Positions 25,588 to 38,090 of a DNA stretch of 64,000 bases are shown here, piece after piece. Position 1 is the stretch's first letter; every line of letters starts with the position of its first letter. The notes beneath the pieces were generated by a model. The model saw only the letters and a program-made list of their open reading frames with translations. It did not search any database and was not told the DNA's origin. Source of the DNA: Paulownia fortunei. Its lineage: Eukaryota > Streptophyta > Magnoliopsida > Lamiales > Paulowniaceae. Location: contig CM033105.1 of the NCBI GenBank assembly GCA_019321725.1, positions 17,763,861-17,827,860 on the forward strand, given 5' to 3'. Both the position numbers and the translations under genes were made by a program.

Positions 25588-25870
25588 GTGTTACATATGT
25601 CTGGCTGAGTATGAGGGAGACAAGATACAAGTTCTTCCATGCCACCATGAGTATCACATGCCATGTGTAGATAAATGGTTTAAAGAGATTCATGGGTATG
25701 TGATCATTGCTACCATATGTCAATTTGTGTGTGTCTGTTTTTCCAAGTCTAATGACAGACTCTGTTCTGGTGCTTCAGTGTGTGCCCGCTCAGCCGACGA
25801 GATGTTCAGTGTGTGCATCTTTCAGATTTTAATTACGTTGTAACTCCAAAAACAATGTCCAAAAACAGTG
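25588..25870 (+). pseudogene. Orphan duplicate of RING-H2 exons 5-6
   Basis: The exon 5 copy (25588-25695) keeps the acceptor CAG and donor GT and encodes [20 protein letters not shown], with one codon (Glu) deleted. The exon 6 copy starts at 25779 and reads VCPLSRRDV, so the eighth zinc ligand Cys is changed to Ser and a Gly to Arg. After that the reading diverges from the parent. Exons 1-4 were not copied and no new promoter is visible. An unfolded RING is expected even if it were transcribed. Confidence 0.85.
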
Positions 25871-26144
25871 TAGGCAGGTGACCAATATGACTGAAATTAT
25901 GAAGCATTTATAGATGCTAGCTCCTGAAAGTTTCTAAGAAGCACTACTTGTTGCATTTGACATTGGCACTTGGAAATTGAATTTTAGTGGGGAAATGGAA
26001 AAGGAAAAGAAAAAAGATTAACAAATAAAGCACCAAGTATCATTTGAAGTGATAATTTTTTGGGATTTTTACATAGACCAATCTGAGGTTTGAAGTAATT
26101 TTAAATAGTTCCATACTGTTGGCAGAATGCTGTAATTGTACTAA

Positions 26145-28094
26145 TCAATTTACTTTAGGGGCACGAGCCACCAATGAAGAAACAAATTCTTCAATATTTT
26201 GATCAGATGTCCCTCCAACATCAACTGCCTCTCTAGCCAATCCTTTCCATGTTTTTACACTTCTTCTGATCTCTTCCCCTTCCTCATTTTCCATGACATG
26301 CTTTATGCAACGAACTATCTCTTCTTGCCTAACAATCCCTTTCTTATCTGAACGAGCCCTGATTCCCATTTCCCAAACATCCACGACAAATTTTGCGTTC
26401 GTGCTTTGGTCGCTCCACCACGGCATTGCTACCAATGGGACACCCAAACTCAATGCCTCCAATGTAGAATTCCACCCGCAATGTGTAACGAAGCAACCTA
26501 ATGCATCATGTGCCAAGACTTCCAACTGTGGACACCATGACATTACCAATCCTTTCTCAAATGCCTCAGCTGAGAAATTCTTGGGAAGCTTGGATTCTTC
26601 TGTTGCTCTAACGACCCACAAGAAGTATTTATCAGACAATTTCAAGGCTTGTGCCAATTCTTCCATTTGCTCTGCTTGCAACTCTGCCATACTACCAAAT
26701 GACACATAAACGACAGATTTACTTGCGTGTTCGTTGAGCCATTTCATGCAAGCATCTGTAGTAGGCTTGAAGACACTGAGACCGTATTCTTTGTCATCTG
26801 GTAGCCGCTTGTCTAAGTACATGGACGGTATAGTTGGTCCAATTGTCTTCACTGGCCAAATCCTTGCCATCCAATCAGTCACCTATCATGAATGAAGTGC
26901 TCACAATGATAAGCAAAATGGCATTTGTTAAACAGTATGTGCTGAAATTCAGATCATTACTTTCCTACGACTGCCCAAACTCAAGTTATTAGATGGGGAT
27001 GGTCGTGACTAAGATTATGAATCATTTTTAGATGGTCGAGACTATGGTGGTCCAAGAATCATAACTCATTGTATCATGATGGCAAACACGTTGGTCATAG
27101 TGATCCAATGGTTCAAATCTCCTGTACTTCTATTTCCATGAAACTATCGAACAAAATAAAGGATAGTTCAAGCTGACCAACTTAATGCTTTATCAGTGTT
27201 TGATTCAGATACATCATTAGTTAGTCCCTTAACTTTCGACATTGTCTCATCTTGTCTCACTATAGATCATTTTAAGATGGTTTTTATAAGGTCCACTCTG
27301 CAAGTTTATCGACTCTAGCGCATGAAAACTCATCTAACTCACATTATGTAATGGTATTAAATACTCTCATTTCCTACAAAATTGCAAACCATGCATTTCA
27401 AAATAGCAATGTTATAAGTTTCTAGCCAGTAACATACCTCTTCTTCCAACTTGTAAAATGTGTTGACAAAGAACCAATCCGCTTTCCCAATATTGTTGAA
27501 CTGATTTACAAGCAGTTCAAGAGCCCCAGGATATGATCCAAAATCATACAGAAAAGAAGGCATGTCTGAGGGTTCCAGAGGTGGTAATCCTGGAAGATTA
27601 AAAACTTGGTTCTTCGAAAGAGGCAGCTTTATTTGCCCCTCATGTACATGGTAGTAAATACTGTTCACAGAAGATGATTGAGTGAAGAATGCAGCCCCAA
27701 CCAATCCAAACTTCTTGGCTACATCAAGGCTCCATGGGATAAACGGGTCGTAGATTACGCAATCAAGGGCCTGGCCTGAGTTTTTGAGCTTTTCCACCAA
27801 CTCTGCCAGAGTTTCTGTGCCAACCTGTTGGAACCGAGCCAAGTATTCTTGCAGGTTCTGTGCACTGTCACCCTTCCATCCTTCATCAAAGCCATCAGAG
27901 ATTGTCTCCACAGATATCGAACCACTCGAAAATTCTTGCATTGCCTTGAACATGTATCTTGTTACAGCTAATGTGATCTTTATTCCCTTTTCTGCTAAGC
28001 GTTTGGAGAATTGGAGCATAGGATTTATGTGACCTTGTAGTTGATTTGGCAAGATTAAGCAATGAGCTTTGTATTCTCCGACTCTTTTCTCCAT
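26145..28094 (-). CDS. UDP-glycosyltransferase, UGT74-like, 464 aa, two exons
   Basis: Exon 1 is 28094-27438 and exon 2 is 26882-26145, with a GT-AG intron of 555 bp in phase 0 (...YKLEEE / VTDWMARIWP...). The family (GT1, GT-B fold, cytosolic) moves a sugar, usually glucose from UDP-glucose, to a carboxyl or hydroxyl of small molecules; UGT74 members act on auxins, salicylate, glucosinolate precursors or terpenoids, and the acceptor here cannot be read from sequence. Catalytic His22 lies in PNQLQGHINP and the partner Asp116 in CVIYDPF. The 44-residue PSPG box (335-378) is complete: WCPQLEVL at its start, HCGWNSTLEAL in the middle, and WSDQ at the end, whose last Gln favours glucose. Position -4 from that Gln is Trp. 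Length is normal. A dead paralogue lies at 20772-22562. Confidence 0.93.
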
Positions 28095-28697
28095 TTCAGG
28101 CTTCTAATCAAAGGTCAATTAGCTCCTGAACTAGTCCTCCTACTCGTTTTCTTTTTTTTTTAAGGGGGAGGGAGGGTGTTGAAGTTTCAAAAGTTTCAGT
28201 AATGGCAAAGCCATGTTTTGCAGACACTTTTATAAGAGTGATTTTTTTGTGTCATTTACTTTATTACAATATAGTAATATGTTTCTGGGCTTTGTATAAC
28301 ATAGAACATAGAGTTTTCATTTTTCAGTTATTAATAGATCTGTCCAAGTTCGGGATTACCTAATTTAATTAAATATAAATACTTAACCTTTTGGTAAAAC
28401 ACCAAGCAATGTGGTATTCCACTTGATTTGGCCCATAATTCTTTAAAAGGAAGTCATGGATTGTGAATCAGTCACTCTTATGTGGATGGAATTCTGTTTG
28501 ATTAGCATCTAGCTATACTGATAGACTTGCCCAATGAACAATAAATGCAGCTCAAACTGAAAAGTCCTATATTTATGTCCCAAGAAATTGCCAGAATGGT
28601 CATACCTCCCCACCCTTTTATTTACCCTAAAGCAACCTTATTTTCTTTTTTTTTTTTTTAATTAAGTCGGATTCTTATGAAAGGACACTCACATACA

Positions 28698-28700
<3 letters not shown>

Positions 28701-28732
<32 letters not shown>
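28701..28732. repeat. (AT)n microsatellite
   Basis: Sixteen AT dinucleotides without interruption. Confidence 0.9.
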
Positions 28733-28736
<4 letters not shown>

Positions 28737-29619
28737 AAGATACAAATAGAACAAAGAAAATGGTATTTCTGTTGTTTCTGCAATGAAAACTAAAAATAGC
28801 AATCTAGAGGAAATATAAAACAATTATCACAAACTAAAAAAAAAAACAATTTTTTTCAAAACGAAATCTAGTTTATTAATCTCTGACTCACTCCACCAGC
28901 AGTGATTCATTAATTAATTGATTGATACAGGTTAATATATAGATTTGCTCAAGTTGTACACGAAATATAAAAAGCTGGAACATGGTGGCTATTGGTAATT
29001 GATACCTTTCATGAAAGTAGCGGCCATTGAATTTGAGATCAAAACATCTAGAGGACTTCATATAAAATAAAACGGGGGATATAGAGCTATAATTTATTGA
29101 TTAAAAAATTCATATTTATGAGGTTTGTTGAACTGCTCTACTAAAGTCATTTAAGCTAACTTTTAAAGAGTAGGTATTTAATAACAAGAGCAGGTAGGAT
29201 AATATTTAGTACTGCGGGCGCGTTTACTTCGGTTGTTTAGGTGTAATACATTCCCACATGTATTGTAATTGTTATATTTAACATACATACATTTGATATA
29301 AATTCATTATTCAAGTATTTTATTTATATAAATTAAACTTATCATCCAAGTATCTTATAAAATTCTTCATTCATATATCAATGTATCATATATCAGGTGT
29401 AGTATGAATATTACCCCACATTAATGTAAACTCATGTTTACCTAGTAGTTTGATGGTCCAACATATAGTAATTTCAGCCGGCTCTAAAACACAAAATTTT
29501 GGGATCATACATTTCATATGTTAAGTGTGTGATAAAATATTGAATATGAATTAATTTTTTTAATAAATATTATATATACTTTATTTGATTGTAAAAATAA
29601 TATAATAATATAAAATGTA

Positions 29620-29781
29620 AGTCAATGTGTAGGATAAATTAATGAGTATATAGATGTATTTCTAAATTACCTGTTATTAAAGGGCAAATTTGTAACTCAA
29701 CCAAAACCCCCTTGGATAAATTAATGAGTATACTAAATTACCCTTATTAAAGGGCAAATTTGTAACTCAACCAAAACCCCC
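29620..29781. repeat. Tandem duplication of about 75-85 bp
   Basis: GGATAAATTAATGAGTATA...AAAGGGCAAATTTGTAACTC...CAAAACCCCC occurs twice back to back (29622-29710 and 29713-29781). The first copy has extra bases (TAGATGTATTT). Confidence 0.85.
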
Positions 29782-30840
29782 AACCTTCCTGTTTGAACCC
29801 CAATCCCACCTATTTTTCTGTTTGGCCTTGTGTACATCCATTCTTCCTGTATGGTGACCAAAATGCATTCGGATTTCTTCTATTTTCAAGAAAACCTCCG
29901 ACGACGGTGAGTAAAACACGAGGTCTTGACTAGTTCGGTTTCTATTCAAGCATTTTTACCTGTAATTTAAACTCAACCAAATTAATAACCCAGACTGCTA
30001 AAATGCCACAAATCTGAAAGGGCAGATCCCATTCCTCCTGCAAAATGAAAAATTTACATGCACTGTTTATGGTTTAACACTGTTTTCTCATAAAAACTTG
30101 GAAGGCCAGCAATTGAATACAAGGGGCCTGTTTGATTAACCTGTTAAATAATAAGTCCCAAGGAAAAAAGAAAAAAACACAGCAAGTATTTGAACCTCAA
30201 TTTCCAGCTAATCATCGATGAAGCCACCGGAAAGAAGAAGTTGAAGGTTGACGCATGGTTTGGTTGCCGGAAAACATCGTTAATTTCACATTCGATTCAA
30301 TTTGAATGGCCTGATTGTCACAGAAGGATTTCATTCTTTCCTTTGCTTCATGTCTTCTTCCATTCAGAGCAGCCGGGCGAGAATGAAAATTTTTCATCTT
30401 AGTTCGAGGGGTATTAGCTGTAATTTCAAATTCTACTTTTAAAGATAGAATGGGTATTTTGCATCTTGGTATTGATCTTGCTTTGTAAGATTATTGGATT
30501 CTATCTACGGCTGTGATTACAATGTAGCCCAAAATTCAAAGTAGCATGGGCCACTTGATATCTAACGGCCGGATCAGACAAAATATTCATTGAATCGAGT
30601 TGGATTATTTTATCAATTTGGACCAATTTGCCAAAGTAAACTGGCCTTGTGGGCTAACATTTACAAAGGGATAGAATGCATAAAACTTTGTATTTAACGT
30701 AAATGTAAGAAAAAAATAAAATTGATATTTTAAAAAATAGCCCAAAAATAATCAATATTATTCAAAAAGTTGTTAGACGTTTTAACTAAGGTCAATTTAA
30801 GTGTTGATTGCCCATTTTACCATTTTCTTGTAAACTGATC

Positions 30841-30863
30841 TATGTGTGTGTGTGTGTGTGTGT
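30841..30863. repeat. (TG)n microsatellite
   Basis: Ten or eleven TG dinucleotides. Confidence 0.9.
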
Positions 30864-31749
30864 TTATACATATACATATATTTTATGAACTTAAAATTTA
30901 TCAACTGTTAGATTCGACAAATTGATTTATGAAAAAATTAGCAACCGTTATATTTTGATCACAGTATATATGTATATATGTGTGTGTGCTTATATATGTT
31001 GGCTTCTTCGCGTTTTACCATTGGCCATTATTGAGGTTGTGGCGGCAAATAACAGTACTGACAGTTCTGTTAGGTGGGCGAGTGGCAGCATTAGGTGGCA
31101 GAAAAATTGGGGTGATTTGTGCGGAGGAGTTATAGTGTTTTCTCTTTTTTAAGAAATTAATAAGTAACTTATTTATATAATTCTAGTAAATTAATATATT
31201 ATTTAATAATTTAGTACTTTATAAATTAAAAAATATTAAATAAAATATAAATAATAAGAATAAAATATTTTATAAATTAATTATCGATCAATATGACATT
31301 ACAACAAATAAAGAGATTCTCTTCCAATTCATATTTTATAGGCAATATTTTTTTTAGAAAATGAAGAAATTTGACAAATTAAAAGAATTTAAATGTTAAA
31401 CAAGATAGATAAATAATATTAAAAATATATATTTTACAAACATAAATAAAATTACAATTTAGTTATATTTATTCTTTAATGATGAGTACATGTGCAACTA
31501 AGTGAAATGATTAGGGTTTATGATTAAAAATTAAGTAAAATACAAATCCTATATTCAAGATTCTATATAATTATTTGTTAATTTTTACATATTATTTGGT
31601 GTACATATGGTCTATACATAATATTATTAAACTACTTTAATCTATTATGCCATCATAAGTAAACAAATTATTTTTTTCTTTAATTACTTGAATACTGGAA
31701 TTTTATTCACATTATATGATTGTTAGGTATCAGAACTTTGTATTACAGT

Positions 31750-33060
31750 AAATCATGTTCAACGTTGTTTTTTCTAATAAAAATAAAATATTAGTTACCA
31801 TTAATATTATGTAATGTATTACTTAAGGAACGTATTGAATGAGGAACAACATTTTAAATTATTTTATATAGAATTGTTTATGTCTAAATTGAAATGGATA
31901 ACCTTAATTTTTAGCTAGCAAAAGTGGCATTCTATGTATAAAGATAAGCTTTCCATTATATTATCCAAACACAGTATGCATCAATTACGTTATTCTTAAA
32001 GTCCTTCATACCATTGTTGTATAATTATTCAATCCATTATATGGGTCAAATTTCTCAAAAGAATTATTGAATTTTTTTCAGTACCAATTTATGATGAGGC
32101 AAGCCATTTGGAGTTAAAGAGCTTAAAACGTCTTTTTCATAATAGTAATTTGTGTCATCAATAACTTTATCAAAATTATTAAAAGTTCTTGCTTCTCGAT
32201 GCTTGACTTGTCACGTAATAAGTTGAATGGACAATCTTATTTAAGGTTGAAAAAATAGTTCTAATAAGTCGTAATATTGAGTTTTCTTCATTGTCATACT
32301 CAATAATAATTTATTTTGAAATTTTGATCTTACTTTTAGTATCATTTGATTTATCACATTTTCCAACTCTAAGTAAAAACTCAATGAAGTTTAGATTATT
32401 CCTCAAATTATGTTCATTGATAAAAAATATATATATATATATATTTTGGGCTACAAATATGATTTCACCAAATTTGCAGAAATAATTTGGTAGATTGTTG
32501 CCTTAGGAACAACTATTAATGCTTATTTTTCTTTCTGCAATGACATATATACACTTATAGACTTTATCCAATTTTAATTCTTGTTTTAATTTTTCATATT
32601 ATATTTTATTTTGCTACTTAAATTATTTTGGTACTTGAATTTTCGTAATCTTTAAGGGTGTTGAGTGAAACCCGAGTTTTACCACTTGATAGCTATTTTT
32701 TCGCCTGCAACCCTACTTTGCTTAGATATAGTGCATTCACTTGATTCAATTGAATCTATTGGTATTTTGAAGCGACAATATTTTATTCAACCCTAGGGCT
32801 TTATTGCCACAACAACTCTAGATGTTGCGGTTACAAGTGCTATTTGATTTTTGAATCTAAAATGAGCTAACAATGCATAGTATAAAAATCTTTTTTGTAT
32901 TCCACATGGCCTATGGATAAAGAAATCATTGTCCTTCTGTATACAATATAAAATTATTAGAAAAGCTTTATGTTGTTTAAGATTTAACTTTAGTTGTACT
33001 TTATAATCTTTTAGAGCTATTTCTATTGACATTTTATATTTACCTCTCTTGAAAAATTAT
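31750..33060 (-). pseudogene. Helitron Pif1-type helicase relic
   Basis: Read on the minus strand, 33032-32793 gives KAFLIILYCIQKDNDFFIHR, then PCGIQKRFLYYALLAHFR and NQIALVTATSRVVV. This matches the Helitron helicase core (F/AF-ILxxI, FFVDGPGGTGKTFLYRALLA, IALATATSGVAA). The Walker A GPGGTGKT has decayed to RPCGIQKR, so ATP binding is lost. Further along (32220-32090) is NFDKVIDDTNYYYEKD, LSSLTPNGLPHHKLV, and near 32060-31960 ILLRNL and FKNNVIDA, all in the order expected toward the C-terminus. Many stops and frameshifts. I could not find the Rep domain or the element's ends (5' TC, 3' hairpin-CTRR), so the boundaries are rough. Confidence 0.78.
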
Positions 33061-33689
33061 TGTTCGTATTATCTATATAAATAGAAATGCTTGGAAGATC
33101 TATGAACTAATGCTTTTTTTCCATGCTCTCCAAGAAAAAATTCAAACTTTTTAAAATTTTGGTAACTTGTAATTCAATTGAGGTTTTTAATTTTCTTTTG
33201 AAATCTTTAGACATTGTTACGTATTTTAAATAACTTTCACATCTGTTGATGCACAATATACACCATTGTCGAGTTTATGATAAATTTCAAGCAGCTCGGG
33301 TAGATATATGACAGTAAAAGTGCATATAAAGTTAACAATATCATTACTTCAATAAGCAAACTTAAAATCTTATTTGATAGTTGATTGCATTTTATTTTTC
33401 AAGTTTTGCATATTGATAAATATCAATAACTTCGAAATCATACAGTTAGTGTACATAAATGATGAACTTATACTTATAATTTTTATAATTTTATTTGTAG
33501 TAATTTTATTAACTAAAATATATAAACTCTAGAAAAAAAGATGAATTGAAATTAACATGAAAAAATTAAGTATTTTAAAAGAATATAAATTGAGGTAACA
33601 CAAAAAATTTATTGCAGTTGATATTGTAACAAAGTAATGAACTCTCTTACAACTCATAATTTATAGGTGACACTTGTTCTTTAAAGATT
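33061..33689. other. AT-rich DNA between the Helitron relic and the repeat array
   Basis: No gene recognised. The part near 33061-33130 could be a decayed upstream continuation of the Helitron polyprotein, but is too degraded to support. Confidence 0.4.
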
Positions 33690-36600
33690 AAAAAAAATAG
33701 CAAATTAAAATTAAAAACTCGGTATATACCAAAGTCGAACAAAAAAATTGATTTGACATTTTTTTTTGATAAATATTCGGTATTCAATTTGATTTTAATT
33801 TTTTTATTTCAATTTATTGAACTGTACCAAATATTGAATTTCATTTTTACATATTTTATAAATAATAATTTTATCTTATTTTATATTTATTAATTAGTTT
33901 TTTTCTTTTTCCTTACTTTTAACTTACCAAGCTAAAAATAATAAATTTAAAATATAATTAGATTTTGTTAAGAAATGAAAATAAAGAAAAATTGAGTTAA
34001 AAATATGCTATGTATAGTTTTGTAATACTGTAATAATATATAGACATAACAATATTTTATCTCTATTAAATTACCTTAAAAATTTATTGTTAATTTTATT
34101 TTACCTCCTATATACTTTTAAAAATGCTCTAATTCTATCAATTCTATAATTGGTTCAGTAGGATAATATGTAAAAATATCAAGAAATACACAAGTAAATA
34201 TAATACAAAATTGTTTCCTACTTAATGTAATATATATTTCCATTTAAAATATTTATGTTGAAATGTGGTGATACAACATGAAGGTTCATACAACTTATTT
34301 TTATCATGTTTGATTTTGTTGAAAATTTTTTAGGCTCTGTTTAGTTTCATTTTCAGACATTCTGATGAGATAAAAATGTGTATATTATATTGAGACAAAT
34401 AATATAATGTATTTTGAAAGATATTTCATTAATTGTAGATATATTATCAATATTATTTTATTTTGATTAATGAGACATTTTCAACTATAGATATCCTGTC
34501 AATATTATTATGTTGCAATTAGTGGTAGTATAGGGTATAGGGTTATCTAAATATTGTAATAAATAATTTGATATTTTGGGAAAAATACTATTCTTAGAAA
34601 ATACAAGTGGCAAATACATTTTCGTATCCGAAGAAAAAAAATAATATTTGGAAGAAAAGTAGAAAGAGAAAGCCAATAAAAATTATAATATTCGAACTTA
34701 CAATAAAATAATATAAATAAAATTTATTAGATTAAATGATCAATCCAAAGATCTGCTTTTTTCATGAAGCAACTCCTGGAGTGATTTTTCAAAAGTCAAA
34801 AAAATTAACTAAGTTAAATAACAGATAAAATTGCAACCGAGCTACTATGATTACGACAGTAAAAGATATGTCAAATGATTAAATTAGATTATGGATTTTG
34901 CGCATAAAAGATATAAAATATAAGGAATAACATTACTTTTTGGAATATGATTTTATAATTGGTAAATATGATATAAAATTTAGATGTGATGGCTTGAGAA
35001 AGTAAATATTAAAGGAATCAAATACTCCATCAATTAATGCAATTATTTTCGTATAATTTCATGGTTTGGAAAATGTCGAATTTTAGTCATGAATGGACTT
35101 TAGGTTTTGCCATATTTTTTTTTTCAAAATATGGAATAACTAAATTATAAATACAATAATTGAATGTGCATTTGAATTGATATAAAAAAATAGAAGTTAT
35201 TTTTATATTAATTTTAATGAATCTAATTAGACTGGATATTATAAGGTATATTTTCAAAAAAAATGGTATTCGATTTGATTTTGATTTTTGATTTTGATTC
35301 ATCGAATCATACAAAATATTGAATTTTAGTTTTTACAAATTTTATAAATAGTTGTTATATCTTATTTTATATTTATTAATTAATATTATAATTTTTTCTT
35401 AATTTTAACTTACCAAACTAAAAAATAATAAATTCAAAATACAAATAGATTTTGTTATTTAATTTTGAACTATATAATTTTTTTATTTTTTTTAAAAATT
35501 CATTTAACAAAATCATAGAATCGAAAATGGACAAAATATAAAACAAAAGGTAAATATAATTTTCACATATATTTCAGAAGAAATTAGCAAATTTGTAGAG
35601 ATAATATAAAATTCAGATATGGATGGTTTGAAAAAGCATATATTAAAGGAATCAAATATCCCATTAATTAATATAATAATTTTCATATATCCCATGTATA
35701 CGAAAATATACTTTTGGTTTTATAGTTCAGGATATCTTGCAAATTTAATTTCATGATTTGAAAAAGATCCAATATTAGTTATAAATGCACTTTAATATAT
35801 CGATTTTGCTCTATTCTATGTTTTCAAGAAGTGGAATGACCATATTATATACAATAGTGGAATGTGTCTTTCAATTAATATAAAAAAATAGATGTTATTG
35901 ATTGAACTTGATATTATGAGGTACATTTAGTTCATTCAAATAAATATATTTCATGATAAAATAATTTTCATATAGTATGTCATATCTTTTTATTCTAATT
36001 TAATGTGACTTTTTTTTATTGGGATGACAATAATTTGAAAAATTGATGGAATCAAATCAAAATTGAAAATTCGGTATTTATCAAAGTCGAACAAAAAAAT
36101 TGAATTTGGTATTTGATTTTTATTTTCATAAAAAATCAGTACTCAGTTTAATTTTTTATTTTTTATTTCGGTTTATCAAACCATATCCAATATCAAATTT
36201 TATAAAAAAAATTATATCTTAGTTTATATTTATTAATTAAGTTTCTACTTTTTTCCTTAATTTTTAGATTATCAAACTAAAGTAATAAAAACAAAATACA
36301 ATTAGATCTTGTTATTTAAACTTGAACTATTTAATTTTTTTAATATTTTTTACAATTCATTTAGCAAAACAATTAGGGATGATAGTGAAACGGATCCAAA
36401 CCCGTACCCACCCCGAACCCTCTCCGCTTGGGGCTGATTTTTTATTTTCAAACTCGTCCTTCCCGCCCCATTTAGATTAATTAATTATTTTTTAAATACA
36501 TATGTATTTATGTAATATTATATATTAACAAATACATTTTTTTTAAAAAATAGTGGTGTTATTTTTAAAATTATATTTTTTATTATTTTTAAAAATATAA

Positions 36601-38090
36601 AGCGGGTCTAATGGGTCTAACCCAAACCCGCGCAGGTCAGGAGTGGAACGGGTCTTGAGTCCTTTAAAACCTTGACGAGATGGACAAAAGAGAAAATAAA
36701 AAGTAAAGTACTTATAAATATAATTTTCACATATATTTTTGGAATATCAAAATAAATGAAAATAAAGTTTGACTTGGCCTCTTATGTTCTCTTATTGTAA
36801 TTATCCTATAATTTTATTGACTAATGAAAAAAATAAGCATTATTTGTTCAAATATAACATATTTATTAAATTACATAACTATCATTAAAATTAATAATAT
36901 TAAAAATATAGTTTAATGAGATCAAAAATTGAAAGAACATTCACATTATCAATCGAAACTGAAAATTCGGTATTTATCAAAGTCAAACAAAAAAATAGAT
37001 TTGGTATTTGATTTTTATCTTTATAGAAATTCAGTTTTTGGTTTAATTTTGGTGTTCTATTTGGATTTATCGAACCATATCCAATATCAAATTTTAATTT
37101 TTACAAATTTTATAAATAATATTTATATCTTATTTTATATTTATTAATTAATTTTATATTTTTTCATTAATTTTAACTAACCAAACTAAAAATATTAAAT
37201 TCAAAATACAATTAAATTTTGTTATTTAATTTTGAACTATTTAATTTCTATTAATTTTTTTAAAATTATTTTAAGAAAATAATTGAATTGAAATATGAAC
37301 ACATAAATTGACAAAAGATAAAACTAAAGTTAAAGTACTTATAAATATAATTTTCACATATGTTTTCGAAATATCAAAATAAATGAAGGTAGAGTTTGAC
37401 TTAGGTGTTCTCTTATTGTAATTGTCTAATAACCTCATTGACCAATTAAAAAAATAACTATTTGTTTCAAAATTACATAATTATTAAATTACAAAACTAC
37501 CATTAAAATTAATAATATTAAAAAGATATTTTAGTCGGATCAAAAATTAGAAGAAACATTCACACTTTTATTAAATCGAAACTAAAAATCCATTATGTAT
37601 CAAAATCAAACAAAAAATTAGATTTGATATTTGATTTTTATTTTCATAAAAATTCAAATTTTGGTTAAATTTATATTTTTCCCTTAAATTTAACTTACCA
37701 AACTAAAAATAATAAATTCAAAATACAATTAGATTTTGTTATTATTTGAATTATTTAATTTTTTTATTTTTTTAAAAATTCATTTAACAAAATAATTGAA
37801 TCGAAATATGAACACATAAATGGACAAAAGAGAAAACAAAAGGTAAAGTACTTATAAATATAATTTTCACATGTTTTAGAAATATCAAACAAATGAAATT
37901 AGAATTTAACTTGGACTCTCAGTGTTCTCTTATTGTAATTATTCTATAACATCATTGACCAATTAGAAAAATAAGTATTATTTATTTCAAAATTACATAA
38001 CTACCATTAAAATTAATAATATTATAAGGTTATTTTAGTCAGATCAAAAATTGGAAGAAATATTCACACTTTTATAATAGTATAGATAAA
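33690..38090. repeat. Array of diverged AT-rich repeat units
   Basis: The same series of motifs recurs in the same orientation: CGGTAT(T)TATCAAAGTCGAACA, then TTCGGTTTATCGAACC-like, ACCAAACTAAAAATAATAAA, AATACAATTAGATTTTGTTA, TGGACAAAAGA, and ATAAATATAATTTTCACATA. The 'ACCAAACTAAAA' anchor is found near 33926, 35409, 36268, 37177 and 37695, so units are roughly 520-860 bp, with larger gaps where other DNA intervenes (for example 36373-36668). No coding frames. The origin could be a tandemly amplified non-autonomous transposon or satellite-like DNA. Confidence 0.7.
36373..36668. mobile_element. Probable MITE-like insert in the repeat array
   Basis: About 290 bp present in one array unit (starting GGGATGATAGTGAAACGG and ending near GGGTCTTGAGTCCTTTAAAA) and absent at the matching point of the neighbouring unit (near 37285). 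It contains CCCGTACCCACCCCG and AACCCGCGCAGG, the CG-rich motifs seen at ends of many small plant elements. No clear TIR or target duplication. Confidence 0.45.

Larger units (their letters stand above)
24595..28094. repeat. Segmental duplication, unit 2 (RING exon orphan + intact UGT)
   Basis: Begins around 24595 (AAAGGTAGAAAAAACC) in sequence matching RING intron 4, continues through copies of RING exons 5 and 6 and the entire UGT. Differences from unit 1: a 467-bp MITE insertion (24860-25326), loss of sequence equivalent to about 20000-20570, and an intact UGT 5' end. Confidence 0.85.
28095..31749. other. Intergenic DNA upstream of the UGT
   Basis: The first few hundred bases from 28095 would hold the UGT promoter (minus strand); no clear TATA box stands out. 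The rest holds microsatellites (28701-28732, 30841-30863), an 80-bp tandem duplication (29620-29781) and a small region of balanced composition (29800-30410) with no gene I can defend. A G-rich patch at 31000-31140 is unexplained. Confidence 0.5.

Noticed and set aside
13181..28094. A RING-UGT biosynthetic gene cluster
   Set aside because: One ligase and one glycosyltransferase copied by the same duplication do not make a pathway; no other biosynthetic enzymes are nearby.
30190..30402. 70-codon plus-strand frame
   Set aside because: Composition is gene-like, but there are no domain features, no splice partners that I can support, and an antisense frame of the same size.
33690..38090. CRISPR-like or centromeric satellite interpretation of the AT-rich repeats
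   Set aside because: Units are long, diverged and irregularly spaced, with no short constant repeat and unique spacers, and this is plant nuclear DNA.
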